Assembly (NCBI RefSeq): GCF_002272075.1
Contig: NZ_NPBJ01000004.1
Location: 62,001-126,000 of the forward strand
Direction: 5' to 3'
Source: Terribacillus saccharophilus
GTDB taxonomy: Bacteria > Bacillota > Bacilli > Bacillales > Amphibacillaceae
Length of the DNA stretch: 64,000 nucleotides
The notes below the pieces were generated by a model, which saw only the letters and a program-made list of their open reading frames with translations, was not told the DNA's origin and ran no database searches. Within the stretch, counting starts at the first letter, position 1. Every line of letters begins with the position of its first letter. Shown one piece after another: positions 52,979 to 61,277 of this stretch. Position numbers and translations under genes: made by a program.

Positions 52979-53641
52979 CTAGCAGATCTGTTCCTGGGGC
53001 TCTATATGCTTCCCGCCGATGATCGTCTGTTTATGCTCGTCTGCTTGTTCCTCCAGCAGTTTCGATAAATACAAACTCACACTGGACCTCGTCATTTTTT
53101 CCCAGTCGTCTTGAATTGGTTCACCGAAGTGTATTGAAGCAATAGGTTTCTTTTCTTCTCCAAAATGATAATGCAAAGTAACCGGAACAACCGGGACCGG
53201 CATCTGATGCAGCAAATACCCTATTCCCGTCTCAAAAAAATATGGTCTCTGATCTTGATGCAAAATCTGTCCCTGCGGAAAGATCCAAACGTAGCTGCCC
53301 GCTTCCAGCAGCTGTCGCGCATACTGAAGGGAAGCGACAACATCGCGAATTCTTGATTTATCAATTGAGAAAGCACCGAGCTTGCGAAAGAAACGATACG
53401 TTTCCAGTCCTTCTTGGGCCATAAGCATAAAATGATTACCCTCTAGATGCTTTTCAGTGGCTTGAAAAATTAACAGACCATCCCACCAGGAGCTGTGGTT
53501 TGCAATATATATTGCTGGTTTTTCTGGTACATGGACGTGTCCGGTAGCTTCAACCCGCTCAAAGTTACGGGGAAGCAAATAATATCGTTGATAAGCGGCG
53601 AAAAGTTTAATGAACCAGCGCTTTTTTTCTGCTTGAATCAT
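52979..53641 (-). CDS. PlsC-type acyltransferase of the carotenoid operon
   Basis: A 220-residue LPLAT-family acyltransferase. The catalytic HxxxxD occurs as IANHSSWWDGLL near residue 48, with the substrate-binding FPQGQ near 124 (in place of FPEG) and PVVPVTL near 155. Other pigmented Bacillaceae carry a similar gene in their C30 operon, where it esterifies the sugar of the carotenoid glycoside; that role is inferred here. ATG 53641 has agggagga upstream and lies 35 bases inside the cruF frame. Confidence 0.75.
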   Translation of the reverse strand: MIQAEKKRWFIKLFAAYQRYYLLPRNFERVEATGHVHVPEKPAIYIANHSSWWDGLLIFQATEKHLEGNHFMLMAQEGLETYRFFRKLGAFSIDKSRIRDVVASLQYARQLLEAGSYVWIFPQGQILHQDQRPYFFETGIGYLLHQMPVPVVPVTLHYHFGEEKKPIASIHFGEPIQDDWEKMTRSSVSLYLSKLLEEQADEHKQTIIGGKHIEPQEQIC

Positions 53642-54338
53642 GTACTTTCCTCCCTTCTGTAAAAAGAATGAACAGAATGGCTAGACAAGCAACAAGGATG
53701 AATCCTTTTTTCAGAGCCAGCAGACCGAAAAACAGGAACATCAATTCCAACAAACGATAAGACTGGACTGTCGGCTTTGCACCCTTTTGTAACGGAAGCA
53801 AAAATGACAGAATCGCAGCGAGGAAGAACCATGTAGTAAAATTCGTTGCCGGAATACCATAATAAAAGCCACCGTTATCCCATTGCCAGAAATCCCAAGC
53901 TAATGCGACAGGATCGAGTATGAGATCGATAAATACGACCCATACGCCTGTTTCTAAAGCCCGAAACCACTTATTTTGCTGTGTGCTGATCATAGTGCTG
54001 TTAATAATAAAACCAACCCAGGCAATGGCGATTGTAAAAGGTACTCCTAATATATGATAGCCGAGCATTGTCGTGTATTCGTATTCACCAAAGGGAAATC
54101 CAGTATAAACGCTTAGTGCCTCAATCAACAGTGTGGTAGCTCCAATAATAAACAGAACGGTGAACATCTTACTCATTTTCGTTTTACTGAAAAAGAAGGT
54201 TTTGCTTTCTACCAGTACCGCTGCCGTATAGAGAATCATAAAGATACTATTAGCGAAATACAGCCATTCCGGAAGTTCCCAGAATAAAAGAAGCAACAGC
54301 CCAATAACCAACCAAACAGAAAAGATACGGTACGTCAT
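53607..54338 (-). CDS. cruF: CruF-like carotenoid 1,2-hydratase (DUF422)
   Basis: A 243-residue membrane protein with about seven helices of the DUF422/COG2324 family. Marked blocks are FPFGEYEYTTMLGYHILGVPFTIAIAW and DLILDPVALAWDFWQW, with conserved Asp/Trp residues. CruF enzymes hydrate the terminal double bond of acyclic carotenoids and create the tertiary hydroxyl that a glycosyltransferase then uses. Its presence beside crtM, crtQ and an acyltransferase suggests a hydroxylated 5,6-dihydro C30 chain. It overlaps crtM by 4 bases (ATGA). Confidence 0.8.
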   Translation of the reverse strand: MTYRIFSVWLVIGLLLLLFWELPEWLYFANSIFMILYTAAVLVESKTFFFSKTKMSKMFTVLFIIGATTLLIEALSVYTGFPFGEYEYTTMLGYHILGVPFTIAIAWVGFIINSTMISTQQNKWFRALETGVWVVFIDLILDPVALAWDFWQWDNGGFYYGIPATNFTTWFFLAAILSFLLPLQKGAKPTVQSYRLLELMFLFFGLLALKKGFILVACLAILFILFTEGRKVHDSSRKKALVH

Positions 54339-55189
54339 GTAATTGATTCCCTTTTCCTTGCCTTCTTAGCTATTTGGTAGAGTGCTAGTTTACGAGACTG
54401 CGATACATAAGCACGCTTATGGAACACGTCATAGTCATTCTCTTTGATTACATCCATAATTGCTGCATAATAGCTGCTAGCCAATGTGATTGCGAATGCG
54501 CTCGATTCAGGATAGGTATTCAGACCTTCCAGTCCTTCTTCAAACCAATTGTTAGCTGTATTTATCAGGTCGTCAATTACTTGGCGAAACGATATGGATA
54601 ATTCCTGCGCATAAAATGCTTCTTCTGTATAGTCGTATGCCGACAAAATGGATAGCGGTATATATCGTCGGCCCCGCTCCAAGTCTTCCCCGATATCCCT
54701 TAAGATATTGACGATTTGCATCGCCTTTCCAAGATTTATTCCTGCTTGTACAATTTTTTCCGAAGGATAATCGTGCAATACCGGCAGCAGCATTTCGCCG
54801 ACAGATCCGGCTACATGGTAGCAGTAGTCTTCCAACTGTTCAAATGTCTTATAATGAGTATGCATCTCATCCATACGCTGACCTTTAATCTGAGTGAAGA
54901 ACGGCGCTGGTTCCAGATTCGGAAAAGTGTCGAATAGCCAGCGCAGGGAAGGCCAGATAAAATGCCCTTCAGCTTTACTGAGATGTTGAAAGTTCCACTC
55001 CAGCTCGTCTAGGGTATAAACGCTATTTTCAGGTTCATCCATGCTGTCATCAATCATCCGACAGAATGTATAAATAACGAACACAGCTTCCTTACGCGGT
55101 GAAGGAAGCTCGCGAAAAGCCTGATAAAAGCTCGCAGAATGCTGCTTCATCGCCTTTTCACACGCTTTTGCGTACGGTTTCTTGAGCAT
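54335..55189 (-). CDS. crtM: Dehydrosqualene (4,4'-diapophytoene) synthase
   Basis: A 284-residue trans-isoprenyl diphosphate condensing enzyme. The two Asp-rich motifs are present: RMIDDSMDEPE near residue 48 and NILRDIGEDLERGRRYIP near 165. The HSASFYQAF opening is typical of CrtM/CrtB. In a cluster with CrtN/CrtP-type enzymes it most likely joins two farnesyl diphosphates to give 4,4'-diapophytoene. ATG 55189 after gaggtggg is preferred. It overlaps the upstream desaturase frame by 32 bases. Confidence 0.9.
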   Translation of the reverse strand: MLKKPYAKACEKAMKQHSASFYQAFRELPSPRKEAVFVIYTFCRMIDDSMDEPENSVYTLDELEWNFQHLSKAEGHFIWPSLRWLFDTFPNLEPAPFFTQIKGQRMDEMHTHYKTFEQLEDYCYHVAGSVGEMLLPVLHDYPSEKIVQAGINLGKAMQIVNILRDIGEDLERGRRYIPLSILSAYDYTEEAFYAQELSISFRQVIDDLINTANNWFEEGLEGLNTYPESSAFAITLASSYYAAIMDVIKENDYDVFHKRAYVSQSRKLALYQIAKKARKRESIT

Positions 55190-56639
55190 AGTCTCCCACC
55201 TCACTCATAATTAGATCACTTAAATTCTTTGCACCTTGCATGACGATCGGTACACCTCCACCGGGGTGGACAGAAGCGCCGACAGCATAAAGTCCTTCAA
55301 TGCCAAATGGCTTGTTCTGTGGGCGAAAACCTCCAGATTGCAGCAGGTTGGGAGCGATCCCAAAGCTTCCCCCTTGGTACAATCCAGCCTGACTCGCATC
55401 CGCCGGTGTCCTCAACTTCAGCCATTCGATCGAGTCCAATAATCCTGGCAGCAGTGTCTTCTCTGCTTTCTGAAGAACGCGTTCAACGAGCAGATCTTTC
55501 TGCTGGTCCCAGTTAATATGGTCACCAGATGGAACAGGAACAAGAAAATATAAAGCCGACTTTCCCGAAAGCGCACAAGTCGCATCTATGGAACTTGGGT
55601 TGAATACATAGAATGAAGGATCTTCTGGAATAGTTCGAGATTCAAAAATAGCCTCCATATTTTGCTGGAACTGTTCAGGAAGAACAAATTGATGCGTTTG
55701 CAACTCTTCCCATCTCCGATTGGTTCCTGCATAGATGAGCAGACAGCCACTGGAGGCCGAAGGCTGCTTTTTCTTTTTTGCTTTTTTATCGTCAAGTAAG
55801 GAATGAATGGCAGGAAAATCACCGTTGTACACTACATTATTAAAAGGCTGGAAAGCTCCGTCCACCTCTATTCCGCTCACCCTTTTCCTTTTTTGCTGAA
55901 TCTTTTCAACTTTTGCGTTGTATTGAAGTGTGACTCCGCGTTCTTCACAATAAGAAACCAAAGTGTCAATCAATCCCGCATAGCCGCCTTTGACATACCA
56001 GATTCCGTGGGCATGCTCACTATAAGAAATCAGACCATAAATAGCAGGTGTCGTATAAGGAGATCCTCCTATATACAGAGATTGCAGCGCATATGCATCC
56101 TGTAGCTTCGGTTCATTAAAATAATCACTTATGAAGCTATGAACGTCACGGTAAGCTTTTGATTTATAAAGGAAGCGCAGATTGCTTGACGTAAAGAAGC
56201 GAAGCCTGTTAGAAAATCCTTGTTCCAAAAACTGACTTACTCCAACCCGGTATACGTTTTCCATATCGTGCATGAATTGATCATATTGCGCTGCTTGATT
56301 TGGAAACTTTGTCAGCAATTCTTCTTTCTGTTTTGCTGGATCAGAGTATTTTGTATAAGCAGTACCATCTGCATAATGAATTCTGTAAAGCGGATCACAC
56401 TTTATTAGCTCAAGTTCATTCTGCGGAATAGCACATGCATCCAATACATTGCGAATCATATCGGGCAGGAGGACGATTGTCGGGCCTTGGTCAATGCGAA
56501 AGTCGCCGTCTGTTTCGTATTGCATACGCCCTCCCGGATTCGCTTGCTGTTCAAAGACTGTAACTTGATGTCCTTGTCTTTCAAGAAGCAATGCAGTTGT
56601 AAGCCCGCCAACACCTGCACCGATTATAGCCGTCTTCAC
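55158..56639 (-). CDS. crtN: CrtN-type C30 carotenoid desaturase (paralogue 2)
   Basis: A 493-residue FAD-dependent desaturase. The FAD motif is AIIGAGVGGLTTALLLERQG; the substrate region has FRIDQGPTIVLLPDMIRNVLDAC and LYIGGSPYTTPAIYGLI, and the C-terminal motif is GASVHPGGGVPIVMQGAK. These features are those of CrtN, which introduces double bonds into 4,4'-diapophytoene. The three paralogues in this operon share about the same length but differ in the substrate region, so each may act at a different step. It overlaps the first desaturase gene by ATGA. Confidence 0.82.
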   Translation of the reverse strand: MKTAIIGAGVGGLTTALLLERQGHQVTVFEQQANPGGRMQYETDGDFRIDQGPTIVLLPDMIRNVLDACAIPQNELELIKCDPLYRIHYADGTAYTKYSDPAKQKEELLTKFPNQAAQYDQFMHDMENVYRVGVSQFLEQGFSNRLRFFTSSNLRFLYKSKAYRDVHSFISDYFNEPKLQDAYALQSLYIGGSPYTTPAIYGLISYSEHAHGIWYVKGGYAGLIDTLVSYCEERGVTLQYNAKVEKIQQKRKRVSGIEVDGAFQPFNNVVYNGDFPAIHSLLDDKKAKKKKQPSASSGCLLIYAGTNRRWEELQTHQFVLPEQFQQNMEAIFESRTIPEDPSFYVFNPSSIDATCALSGKSALYFLVPVPSGDHINWDQQKDLLVERVLQKAEKTLLPGLLDSIEWLKLRTPADASQAGLYQGGSFGIAPNLLQSGGFRPQNKPFGIEGLYAVGASVHPGGGVPIVMQGAKNLSDLIMSEVGDYAQETVRKSV

Positions 56640-58159
56640 ATTGTCACCTTCTCTTGAGATGGTTTTATCGATTGAGTAGTTTTAGCTCCACTGTTTTTCT
56701 CGACTAAATCGGCACTGATCTTAGCTGACTGAAAAATAGTCGGCAGTCCGCTGCCTGGATGCGTTCCTCCTCCGACAAGATAACAATGGGAAAGTTCTTT
56801 CACCTGGTTATGTGGTCGGTTGTACATCATCTGATCTAGTGAATGTGCCAGATTAAATACTGCCCCGTGCTGAATGTTCATCGCTTCCCAATCTGACGGT
56901 GTGATACAATGTTCTGTTTCAATCAGAGACTCGATATTCTCTATACCTGTTTCACGTGCAAGAATATCAAGCATTTTCTGACGCATACGAGGACTCGCTT
57001 CTTCCCAATCAATGTCAGCCTCTGTATTTGGAACAGGCATCAGCAAATATGCTGTAGACTTTCCAGCAGGTGCTGTTGTTGGATCGAGTTTAGTCGGATA
57101 ATGGATGTAAACAGAAGGATCTTCAGAGAGGACAAGCTGTTCTGTCATCTCTTCTACATTCCTTTTGTAATCATCAGCAAATACAACCATATGATGTGGC
57201 AGATTAACTTCTTGCTTCAAACCTAGATAAAGCATAAAGGTTGAGCAGGAATATTTTTTGTTCTCCATTTTCTTTTGGAATTTCTTTTTCCATTTCTCCT
57301 CGAACAAGTGCTGTACACTATAGCTATAATCTGCATTTATAATAACTTCGTCAGCTTGAACATCAAGTCCATTTTCCAGACGAAGACCTGTGGCCTGCTT
57401 GCCTTCAGTAAGAATCTGAGCAACAGGTTTTCCAGTATGAACCACGCCTCCGTATTCCTCAATCACCTGTCGCATCGCTTCGCAAATTCGGTTGACGCCT
57501 CCAATCGGATGATACAGACCGAACTTATGTTCAAGATACGAAAGTATCGTGAACGTCCCCGGACACTTCCAAGGAGACATTCCTAAGTATTTTGCTTGGA
57601 AAGTAAAGGCATATTTCAACCGTTCATCATTAAAATAGGAAGAAAGCTTACTGTATACTGTCTGGAACATATCGAGCTTCGGCAGGGCATACAGTACATC
57701 CTTGCTCAAATAAGTGCGTCTATGTACGAAAGGGCGGCGTAGAAGCTTTTCCACTCGGTCGAACTTCTCTCCCTCTTTTTCCATGAACTGAATAAAACCT
57801 TGGCTTTCGCCCGGAAAGACCCGTTCTATTTCATCCAGCATATCTTGTCTATCAACTCGCGGTGTAAATGTGACGTCCCCAAACCGGAGCGTATATAATG
57901 GATCCAGCCGATGCAGCTGAACATAATTGTAAAGGTTGCGGCCAGCTTCCTCGAAAAGCTCCTCTAGAAGCTTGGGCATCATAAAGAAAGTTGCACCAAG
58001 ATCGAATTGGAACTCACCATGCTTCAAACGTGAAGTCCTGCCGCCGATTACATCATTTTTTTCATATACTTCTACTTTGTATCCTTTGGCTGCAAGCAGC
58101 ATCCCTGCTGTCAGACCCCCAGGACCAGCACCGATGATTGCTACTTTTTTCTTAGTCAA
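56636..58159 (-). CDS. crtN: CrtN-type C30 carotenoid desaturase (paralogue 1)
   Basis: A 507-residue FAD-dependent desaturase and first gene of the operon. It has AIIGAGPGGLTAGMLLAAKG, FQFDLGATFFMMPKLLEELFEEAG, KYLGMSPWKCPGTFTILSYLE and GGGTHPGSGLPTIFQSAK. The C-terminal 15 residues (KTTQSIKPSQEKVTM) look unstructured. Whether this copy or paralogue 2 performs the main diapophytoene desaturation cannot be decided from sequence. The start is TTG at 58159 behind ggaggtctgaccg. A sigma-B-like promoter lies 30 bp upstream. Confidence 0.82.
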   Translation of the reverse strand: MTKKKVAIIGAGPGGLTAGMLLAAKGYKVEVYEKNDVIGGRTSRLKHGEFQFDLGATFFMMPKLLEELFEEAGRNLYNYVQLHRLDPLYTLRFGDVTFTPRVDRQDMLDEIERVFPGESQGFIQFMEKEGEKFDRVEKLLRRPFVHRRTYLSKDVLYALPKLDMFQTVYSKLSSYFNDERLKYAFTFQAKYLGMSPWKCPGTFTILSYLEHKFGLYHPIGGVNRICEAMRQVIEEYGGVVHTGKPVAQILTEGKQATGLRLENGLDVQADEVIINADYSYSVQHLFEEKWKKKFQKKMENKKYSCSTFMLYLGLKQEVNLPHHMVVFADDYKRNVEEMTEQLVLSEDPSVYIHYPTKLDPTTAPAGKSTAYLLMPVPNTEADIDWEEASPRMRQKMLDILARETGIENIESLIETEHCITPSDWEAMNIQHGAVFNLAHSLDQMMYNRPHNQVKELSHCYLVGGGTHPGSGLPTIFQSAKISADLVEKNSGAKTTQSIKPSQEKVTM

Positions 58160-58189
58160 CGGTCAGACCTCCATTCTGAATAGTTCTCT

Positions 58190-58215
58190 ATACCCTGTTC
58201 GCCTAATGGAGAAAC
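58190..58215 (-). promoter_or_regulatory. Sigma-B-like promoter of the carotenoid operon
   Basis: On the minus strand GTTTCT (58215-58210), a 14-bp spacer, GGGTAT (58195-58190). The -10 matches the sigma-B consensus GGGTAT fully and the -35 matches GTTTAA in four of six positions. It lies between the cdd terminator and the first crt gene. The staphylococcal carotenoid operon is also sigma-B controlled. Confidence 0.6.
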
Positions 58216-58231
58216 CTATCGAACGATAAAT

Positions 58232-58270
58232 TAAAAAAGACCTAAAGTGTAAAAACACTTTAGGTCTTTA
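58232..58270 (-). terminator. Terminator of the yppE-cdd unit
   Basis: Perfect 15-bp stem aaagacctaaagtgt with acactttaggtcttt and minus-strand T-run after the cdd stop. Confidence 0.88.
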
Positions 58271-58285
58271 GATTACATTTGATTT

Positions 58286-58702
58286 TTACTGGGATGCTTT
58301 TTCGTCAGAAAAAAGATCTTCTGGCTGGAAAGAAAACGGAAGCAGCTCTTCCATAGTAACTGTCTTCGAAACACCACTCATGTTCGAAATATGGATGACA
58401 GCATCCTGAGGGAAGAATTCAGCCATTACTTGCCGGCATGATCCGCATGGAGGAACTGGACGTTCTGTATTCGCTACAACAGCGATCTCAGAAAAATCTC
58501 TTTCGCCATTTGCAACAGCTTGGAAAATTGCAGTTCGTTCCGCACAGCATGTCACAGGATAAGCAGCATTTTCAATATTGCAGCCTTGATAAACATTTCC
58601 TGCCTTGGTTAGGACTGCTGCACCTACTCCAAATTTAGAATAAGGTATATATGCCCGTTCTCTTGCTTCTTTAGCTAGATTAATCAATTCTTCTTTCGTC
58701 AT
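58286..58702 (-). CDS. cdd: Cytidine deaminase
   Basis: A 138-residue zinc enzyme that converts (deoxy)cytidine to (deoxy)uridine. The zinc site is complete: CCAERTAIFQAV with the first Cys and catalytic Glu near residue 53, and PVPPCGSCRQVMAEF with the two further Cys near 85. It is the homotetrameric short form. Its start overlaps the yppE-like gene by 23 bases. In B. subtilis cdd lies elsewhere (near era), so this position is a rearrangement. Confidence 0.94.
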   Translation of the reverse strand: MTKEELINLAKEARERAYIPYSKFGVGAAVLTKAGNVYQGCNIENAAYPVTCCAERTAIFQAVANGERDFSEIAVVANTERPVPPCGSCRQVMAEFFPQDAVIHISNMSGVSKTVTMEELLPFSFQPEDLFSDEKASQ

Positions 58703-59087
58703 TGTTTTCTTCCTCTCCGTCGTGTCCTTCTAATCGGTCCATATCTTCATCAAGCAACTGGATGACGTAGCCGATCGATTGATGATAATCCATATATCGT
58801 TCGGGCCGGATGTCTATGTAGTAGCTATGCAGGATGACTAAGTGGACATTTTCTTCTGTAGACTGTACTTGCTGCGGATGCACACTAATCTCGCGCTGCT
58901 GGACAAAGTCCGCTGCAGCCTGATGCCATTCCTGAAGAAGCTGATACATAGGTTCTGTTTCCTTCTTCACCATCTCGAAAAATGCTTTATCATGCTTTTC
59001 GCTTGGCGGCTCATGATTAAGGAAGCGTTCTTTCAGTTGTACGATCAAGTCGGATAGCTGCTTATTATATATCTGTAATGTCGTCAA
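58680..59087 (-). CDS. yppE: YppE-like protein (DUF1798)
   Basis: A 135-residue helical soluble protein: LYNKQ-type opening, then FLNHEPPSEKHDKAFFEMVKKETEPMYQLL and SVHPQQVQSTEENVHLVILHSYYIDIRPERY. These match DUF1798/YppE, whose function is unknown. The start is TTG at 59087 with aaggggt upstream. Its genomic position between cdd and sspM/yppC agrees with the B. subtilis ypp cluster. The acidic C-terminal tail (EGHDGEEENND) overlaps cdd. Confidence 0.78.
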   Translation of the reverse strand: MTTLQIYNKQLSDLIVQLKERFLNHEPPSEKHDKAFFEMVKKETEPMYQLLQEWHQAAADFVQQREISVHPQQVQSTEENVHLVILHSYYIDIRPERYMDYHQSIGYVIQLLDEDMDRLEGHDGEEENNDERRID

Positions 59088-59132
59088 TATAACCCCTTCT
59101 CTGCTTATCGTGTTGTTCTATTATACAAGCAG

Positions 59133-59348
59133 TCAGGCTAATTTACCATGCTCATGGTTCCATTTATCATGCTTTTTATCTAGCTGGGACTCTGCTCGGA
59201 GCACGCGTTCAATCAAAGGTTGTTTTAGTGTCGTCCTGGAACGGTTCGCCTGTACGGTGAGTCTTTGGTCCAATTTCCGATATGCGCCAGCAAGCTGGAA
59301 CAAAGCCAGCTGCAATTCTTCTTTGGTTACACCATTTTGCTTGTTCAT
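59133..59348 (-). CDS. Small hypothetical protein
   Basis: A 71-residue hydrophilic, mostly helical protein (MNKQNGVTKEELQLALFQL onward, ending HDKWNHEHGKLA). The start ATG 59348 has aagggggcatacgg before it. The open frame back to 59462 lacks an RBS. I recognise no family; by position it could be a diverged member of the ypp cluster. Confidence 0.55.
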   Translation of the reverse strand: MNKQNGVTKEELQLALFQLAGAYRKLDQRLTVQANRSRTTLKQPLIERVLRAESQLDKKHDKWNHEHGKLA

Positions 59349-59486
59349 CCGTATGCCCCCTTTTTCCTTACTGTTTCTGTTAAGAAAAGACTTCTCCTGC
59401 ACAGCTGACAAAACAACAAAAAATACGGGCACATTCGCATGATTCAGAGCTGTTTCGCTCATCCTATCTATAAAGGAGGGTGAATG

Positions 59487-59597
59487 ATGAAAAAGCAGGA
59501 TAGAAAGACATCAAATGACCAGAAACGGCCGACAGCTCGCACTGCAGGTGACGGGTATGACAAAAAGCTTGATGGACCAAATCGTCCTTCCATATAA
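59487..59597 (+). CDS. sspM: Small acid-soluble spore protein SspM
   Basis: A 36-residue basic peptide: MKKQDRKTSNDQKRPTARTA, then GDGYDKKLDGPNRPSI. The C-terminal LDKKLGGPNRPST of B. subtilis SspM (34 residues) is clearly recognisable. Minor SASPs are made in the forespore under sigma-G. The start ATG 59487 has aaaggaggg 7 nt upstream; the ATG one codon earlier is too close. A terminator shared with convergent yppC follows. Confidence 0.85.
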   Translation: MKKQDRKTSNDQKRPTARTAGDGYDKKLDGPNRPSI

Positions 59598-59601
59598 GTT
59601 T

Positions 59602-59640
59602 AAAAAAGCAAAGCGATCAATTGACCGCTTTGCTTTTTTT
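59602..59640. terminator. Bidirectional terminator between sspM and yppC
   Basis: Perfect 14-bp stem aaaaaagcaaagcg with cgctttgctttttt. Its right arm lies in the last codons of yppC. Confidence 0.9.
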
Positions 59641-60576
59641 CTTGATTAATGCGGCTACTTTCATCAACCGCCTTTTCCAATAATAGACGGATCCAGTTGG
59701 TCGATAACGCTTTTTTTTTGCAGAGATGAGCCAACTTTCCTTAATGCCCCCATATCTGTACCAATCCGTTCGAATATTATCTTCGTGTGAAATGACTGGA
59801 TAACAAGTCCGCAGCGGACAACTGCCGGTAGTTCTAAACCGGCCAAAACATTCATAGTCATCACGAGACCCCGTATAAGGAGCAACTTTGGCAAATTGCA
59901 GAAAAGAGGTATGAAGCTGCTCATCAAAAAGGAGCTGACTCAACTTAATCCCCACCTGTATCCGTTCATCCACACTTGTAAAATGGTGAGCATACAGTCC
60001 ATATAATCTTCCATCCAATGTCGGGAAAAATACGGCATTCAGACGGAATAAATCCTGTAGCTGGTATGGCCACCGGCTGAAGATATGCTTTTTATAAAAA
60101 GGCTGGACAATGACAGGTGAACCGATGACATGCTGTTCGTTGATAATAAGACAATAAAGCAGCTGCTGCATGTCACCCTCTTTTAAGTAATGCTGCCACG
60201 TTTCTTCCATAAAGACAGAAACACGAAAATGGTGCAGATGTTCAACCATATCAATTTGTCCTTTTTTATGAGCTTCATATAAGAGCAGCTGCGGATATGC
60301 ATCAGAAAAGATAAGCCAATTGGCACGTTCATAAAGAGAGAAAAGCTGTTTTCTTATACGGGCTGACAACAAGTTCTGAAACATATCCAATTGTAGATCT
60401 GTCATATTCCAGCCAGCGTTTCTGGAAACCATTGATGCTAGGAATGCCCACTTGATCTCTGGATTCCTTTCATAAAAAGCTTGATAAGCCATCGTTCTTC
60501 GGATATTATCTAAGTTTGCAGCGGCTGTTTTCTCTTCGATGGAAGCAAGCAACTGCGCTATGTCAGTAAATGTCAT
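59617..60576 (-). CDS. yppC: YppC (DUF2515 protein)
   Basis: A 319-residue soluble protein of DUF2515. Typical stretches are [62 protein letters not shown] and [20 protein letters not shown]. Function unknown. It is divergent from recU with 92 bp between start codons, exactly as in B. subtilis. The C-terminal tail is strongly basic (KKKSKAVN). Confidence 0.88.
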   Translation of the reverse strand: MTFTDIAQLLASIEEKTAAANLDNIRRTMAYQAFYERNPEIKWAFLASMVSRNAGWNMTDLQLDMFQNLLSARIRKQLFSLYERANWLIFSDAYPQLLLYEAHKKGQIDMVEHLHHFRVSVFMEETWQHYLKEGDMQQLLYCLIINEQHVIGSPVIVQPFYKKHIFSRWPYQLQDLFRLNAVFFPTLDGRLYGLYAHHFTSVDERIQVGIKLSQLLFDEQLHTSFLQFAKVAPYTGSRDDYECFGRFRTTGSCPLRTCYPVISHEDNIRTDWYRYGGIKESWLISAKKKRYRPTGSVYYWKRRLMKVAALIKKKSKAVN

Positions 60577-60668
60577 CGAATTGCCCCTTTTTTCAGTTGA
60601 GTTACAGGCACAAAGTGAAGTATTCTAAGGAATATGGTATGATCATTCCTATAGTGGGGGGAGAAACC

Positions 60669-61277
60669 GTGCAATATCCTAACGGGAAAAAGATCATCAG
60701 ACAAACCGTTGCATCGAGGCTCTCACAGCCTATCGATTTCGGCAACAGGGGGATGACTTTAGAGGAAGATATCAATGAGACAAACGAGTATTACCTCGCT
60801 CAACAAAAAGCTATCATCCATAAAAAACCTACCCCAGTGCAGATTGTCCAGGTCGACTATCCAAAACGAAGTGCAGCGGTCATTAAGGAAGCGTATTTCA
60901 AACAAGCATCCACTACGGATTATAATGGCGTATATCGCGGAAAATATGTAGATTTTGAAGCGAAGGTCACTAAAAACAAGACCAGCTTCCCTCTCTCCAA
61001 TTTCCACGAGCATCAGATCGCTCATATGGAGCATGTATGCAGTCATGGGGCTATCTGCTTCGTCATTATGCGTTTCTCTGCACACAATCAAACATTTTTT
61101 TTCGAAGCAGAGAAACTTTTTCCATGGTGGAAACGTCAATATGATGGAGGCAGAAAATCTATTCCCTATGAAGTGATTTGTGAGGAAGGATTTCTTATTC
61201 CAATGAAGTATCAGGCAAAGGTCGATTACTTGCACATTATCGATCAGCTTCATTTTAGAACGGAGGAAGAGGAGTAA
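60669..61277 (+). CDS. recU: Holliday junction resolvase RecU
   Basis: A 202-residue nuclease of the PD-(D/E)XK superfamily. Visible are [18 protein letters not shown] near residue 20, the catalytic [23 protein letters not shown] near 85-105 (Asp, Glu, Lys), and [16 protein letters not shown]. It cuts Holliday junctions during recombination and chromosome segregation. The start is GTG at 60669 behind gggggga; the frame extends upstream without an RBS. The last base of its stop is shared with the ponA ATG. Confidence 0.95.
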   Translation: MQYPNGKKIIRQTVASRLSQPIDFGNRGMTLEEDINETNEYYLAQQKAIIHKKPTPVQIVQVDYPKRSAAVIKEAYFKQASTTDYNGVYRGKYVDFEAKVTKNKTSFPLSNFHEHQIAHMEHVCSHGAICFVIMRFSAHNQTFFFEAEKLFPWWKRQYDGGRKSIPYEVICEEGFLIPMKYQAKVDYLHIIDQLHFRTEEEE

